Positions 63,969 through 64,000 of a stretch of DNA of 64,000 nt are shown here, piece by piece. The notes beneath the pieces were generated by a model that had not been told where the DNA came from, searched no databases, and saw only the letters and a program-made list of their open reading frames with translations. The translations under genes and the position numbers were made by a program. Numbering within the stretch: position 1 is the stretch's first letter; every line of letters starts with the position of its first letter. Source of the stretch: an uncultured Methanomicrobiales archaeon (GTDB taxonomy: Archaea > Halobacteriota > Methanomicrobia > Methanomicrobiales > Methanospirillaceae); contig CAILCG010000024.1 in NCBI GenBank assembly GCA_903832665.1, forward strand, positions 1 to 64,000, read 5' to 3'.

Positions 63969-64000
63969 AATGCGTAATCTGTAAACACGGGCAAACGAAA
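63965..64000 (+). CDS. YgiT/MqsA-type zinc-finger antitoxin, 5' end only
   Basis: The first twelve codons (MKCVICKHGQTK) show the CxxC zinc-knuckle start of YgiT-type antitoxins. A GAGGAGA ribosome site precedes the ATG, which overlaps the stop of the DUF4258 remnant. The rest lies outside the window. Confidence 0.55.
   Translation, partial: MKCVICKHGQTK

Overview
The window comes from a methanogenic archaeon, most likely of the order Methanomicrobiales (Methanoregula/Methanosphaerula-like). The evidence is methenyl-tetrahydromethanopterin cyclohydrolase (mch), methanogenesis marker protein 12, archaeal-type ribosomal proteins, EF-1alpha, Orc1/Cdc6, a CetZ tubulin homologue, archaeal cobamide genes, pyruvate and 2-oxoglutarate ferredoxin oxidoreductases, a solo Cas1, and TATA-type promoters with many leaderless or ATGA-coupled genes.

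Layout. 0.3-2.6 kb: CetZ followed by a membrane-anchored coiled-coil protein. 2.8-7.7 kb: a tightly overlapping envelope-glycan operon (FAD oxidoreductase, GT2 glycosyltransferase, flippase-like protein, DUF2298 'YYY' protein). 7.8-12.7 kb: ribosomal operon L7Ae-S28e-L24e-NDK, then MarC, a small membrane protein, a nitrilase-family enzyme, threonine synthase and a secreted protein. 12.7-13.8 kb: gene-free DNA full of degenerate repeats. 13.8-20.4 kb: CDF metal transporter, mch, orc1, apgM, nucleotide-sugar epimerase, marker protein 12. 20.4-23.3 kb: porCDAB. 23.3-27.3 kb: tRNA-Val, an Agl23-like membrane protein, S10 and EF-1alpha. 27.3-28.2 kb: gene-free DNA with an inverted copy of the 13-kb repeat. 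28.2-31 kb: cobS-cobZ / cobT and guaAa. 31-38.7 kb: secreted and pilin-like surface proteins, a nitroreductase, the HPS-RraA fusion, an ACT protein and two phenylacetate-CoA ligases. 38.9-43.7 kb: solo cas1 convergent with acyP and a giant helical-repeat protein. 43.9-46.7 kb: DUF5806-mobB-glmM. 46.7-53.4 kb: very AT-rich, almost gene-free DNA around a XerA-type recombinase, with a TCCAATT motif array. 53.6-59.8 kb: an eight-gene operon fumarase alpha/beta-korDABC-sucCD. 59.9-64 kb: an accessory tail with a DUF6414-like gene, a frameshifted TIGR02391 gene, a coupled mini-ORF/ORF pair, a toxin-antitoxin pair and the remnant of another.

How it works together. The core genes describe autotrophic methanogen metabolism. 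Por makes pyruvate; fumarase, SucCD and Kor form the reductive half-TCA route to 2-oxoglutarate; HPS makes ribulose-5-phosphate from hexose phosphate; CobS/CobZ/CobT finish cobamide cofactors. The most interesting non-routine items are the solo Cas1 with its apparent Glu-to-His change, a kink-turn-like element in front of the L7Ae ribosome-binding site, an inverted repeat over the mch start region, the TCCAATT array, the dispersed intergenic repeats, a perfect slippery site in the TIGR02391 gene, and the nested toxin-antitoxin remnants. No CRISPR array or intact insertion sequence was seen. Coordinates, motifs and repeats were read by eye; family names are from memory of family signatures and were not checked by any search.
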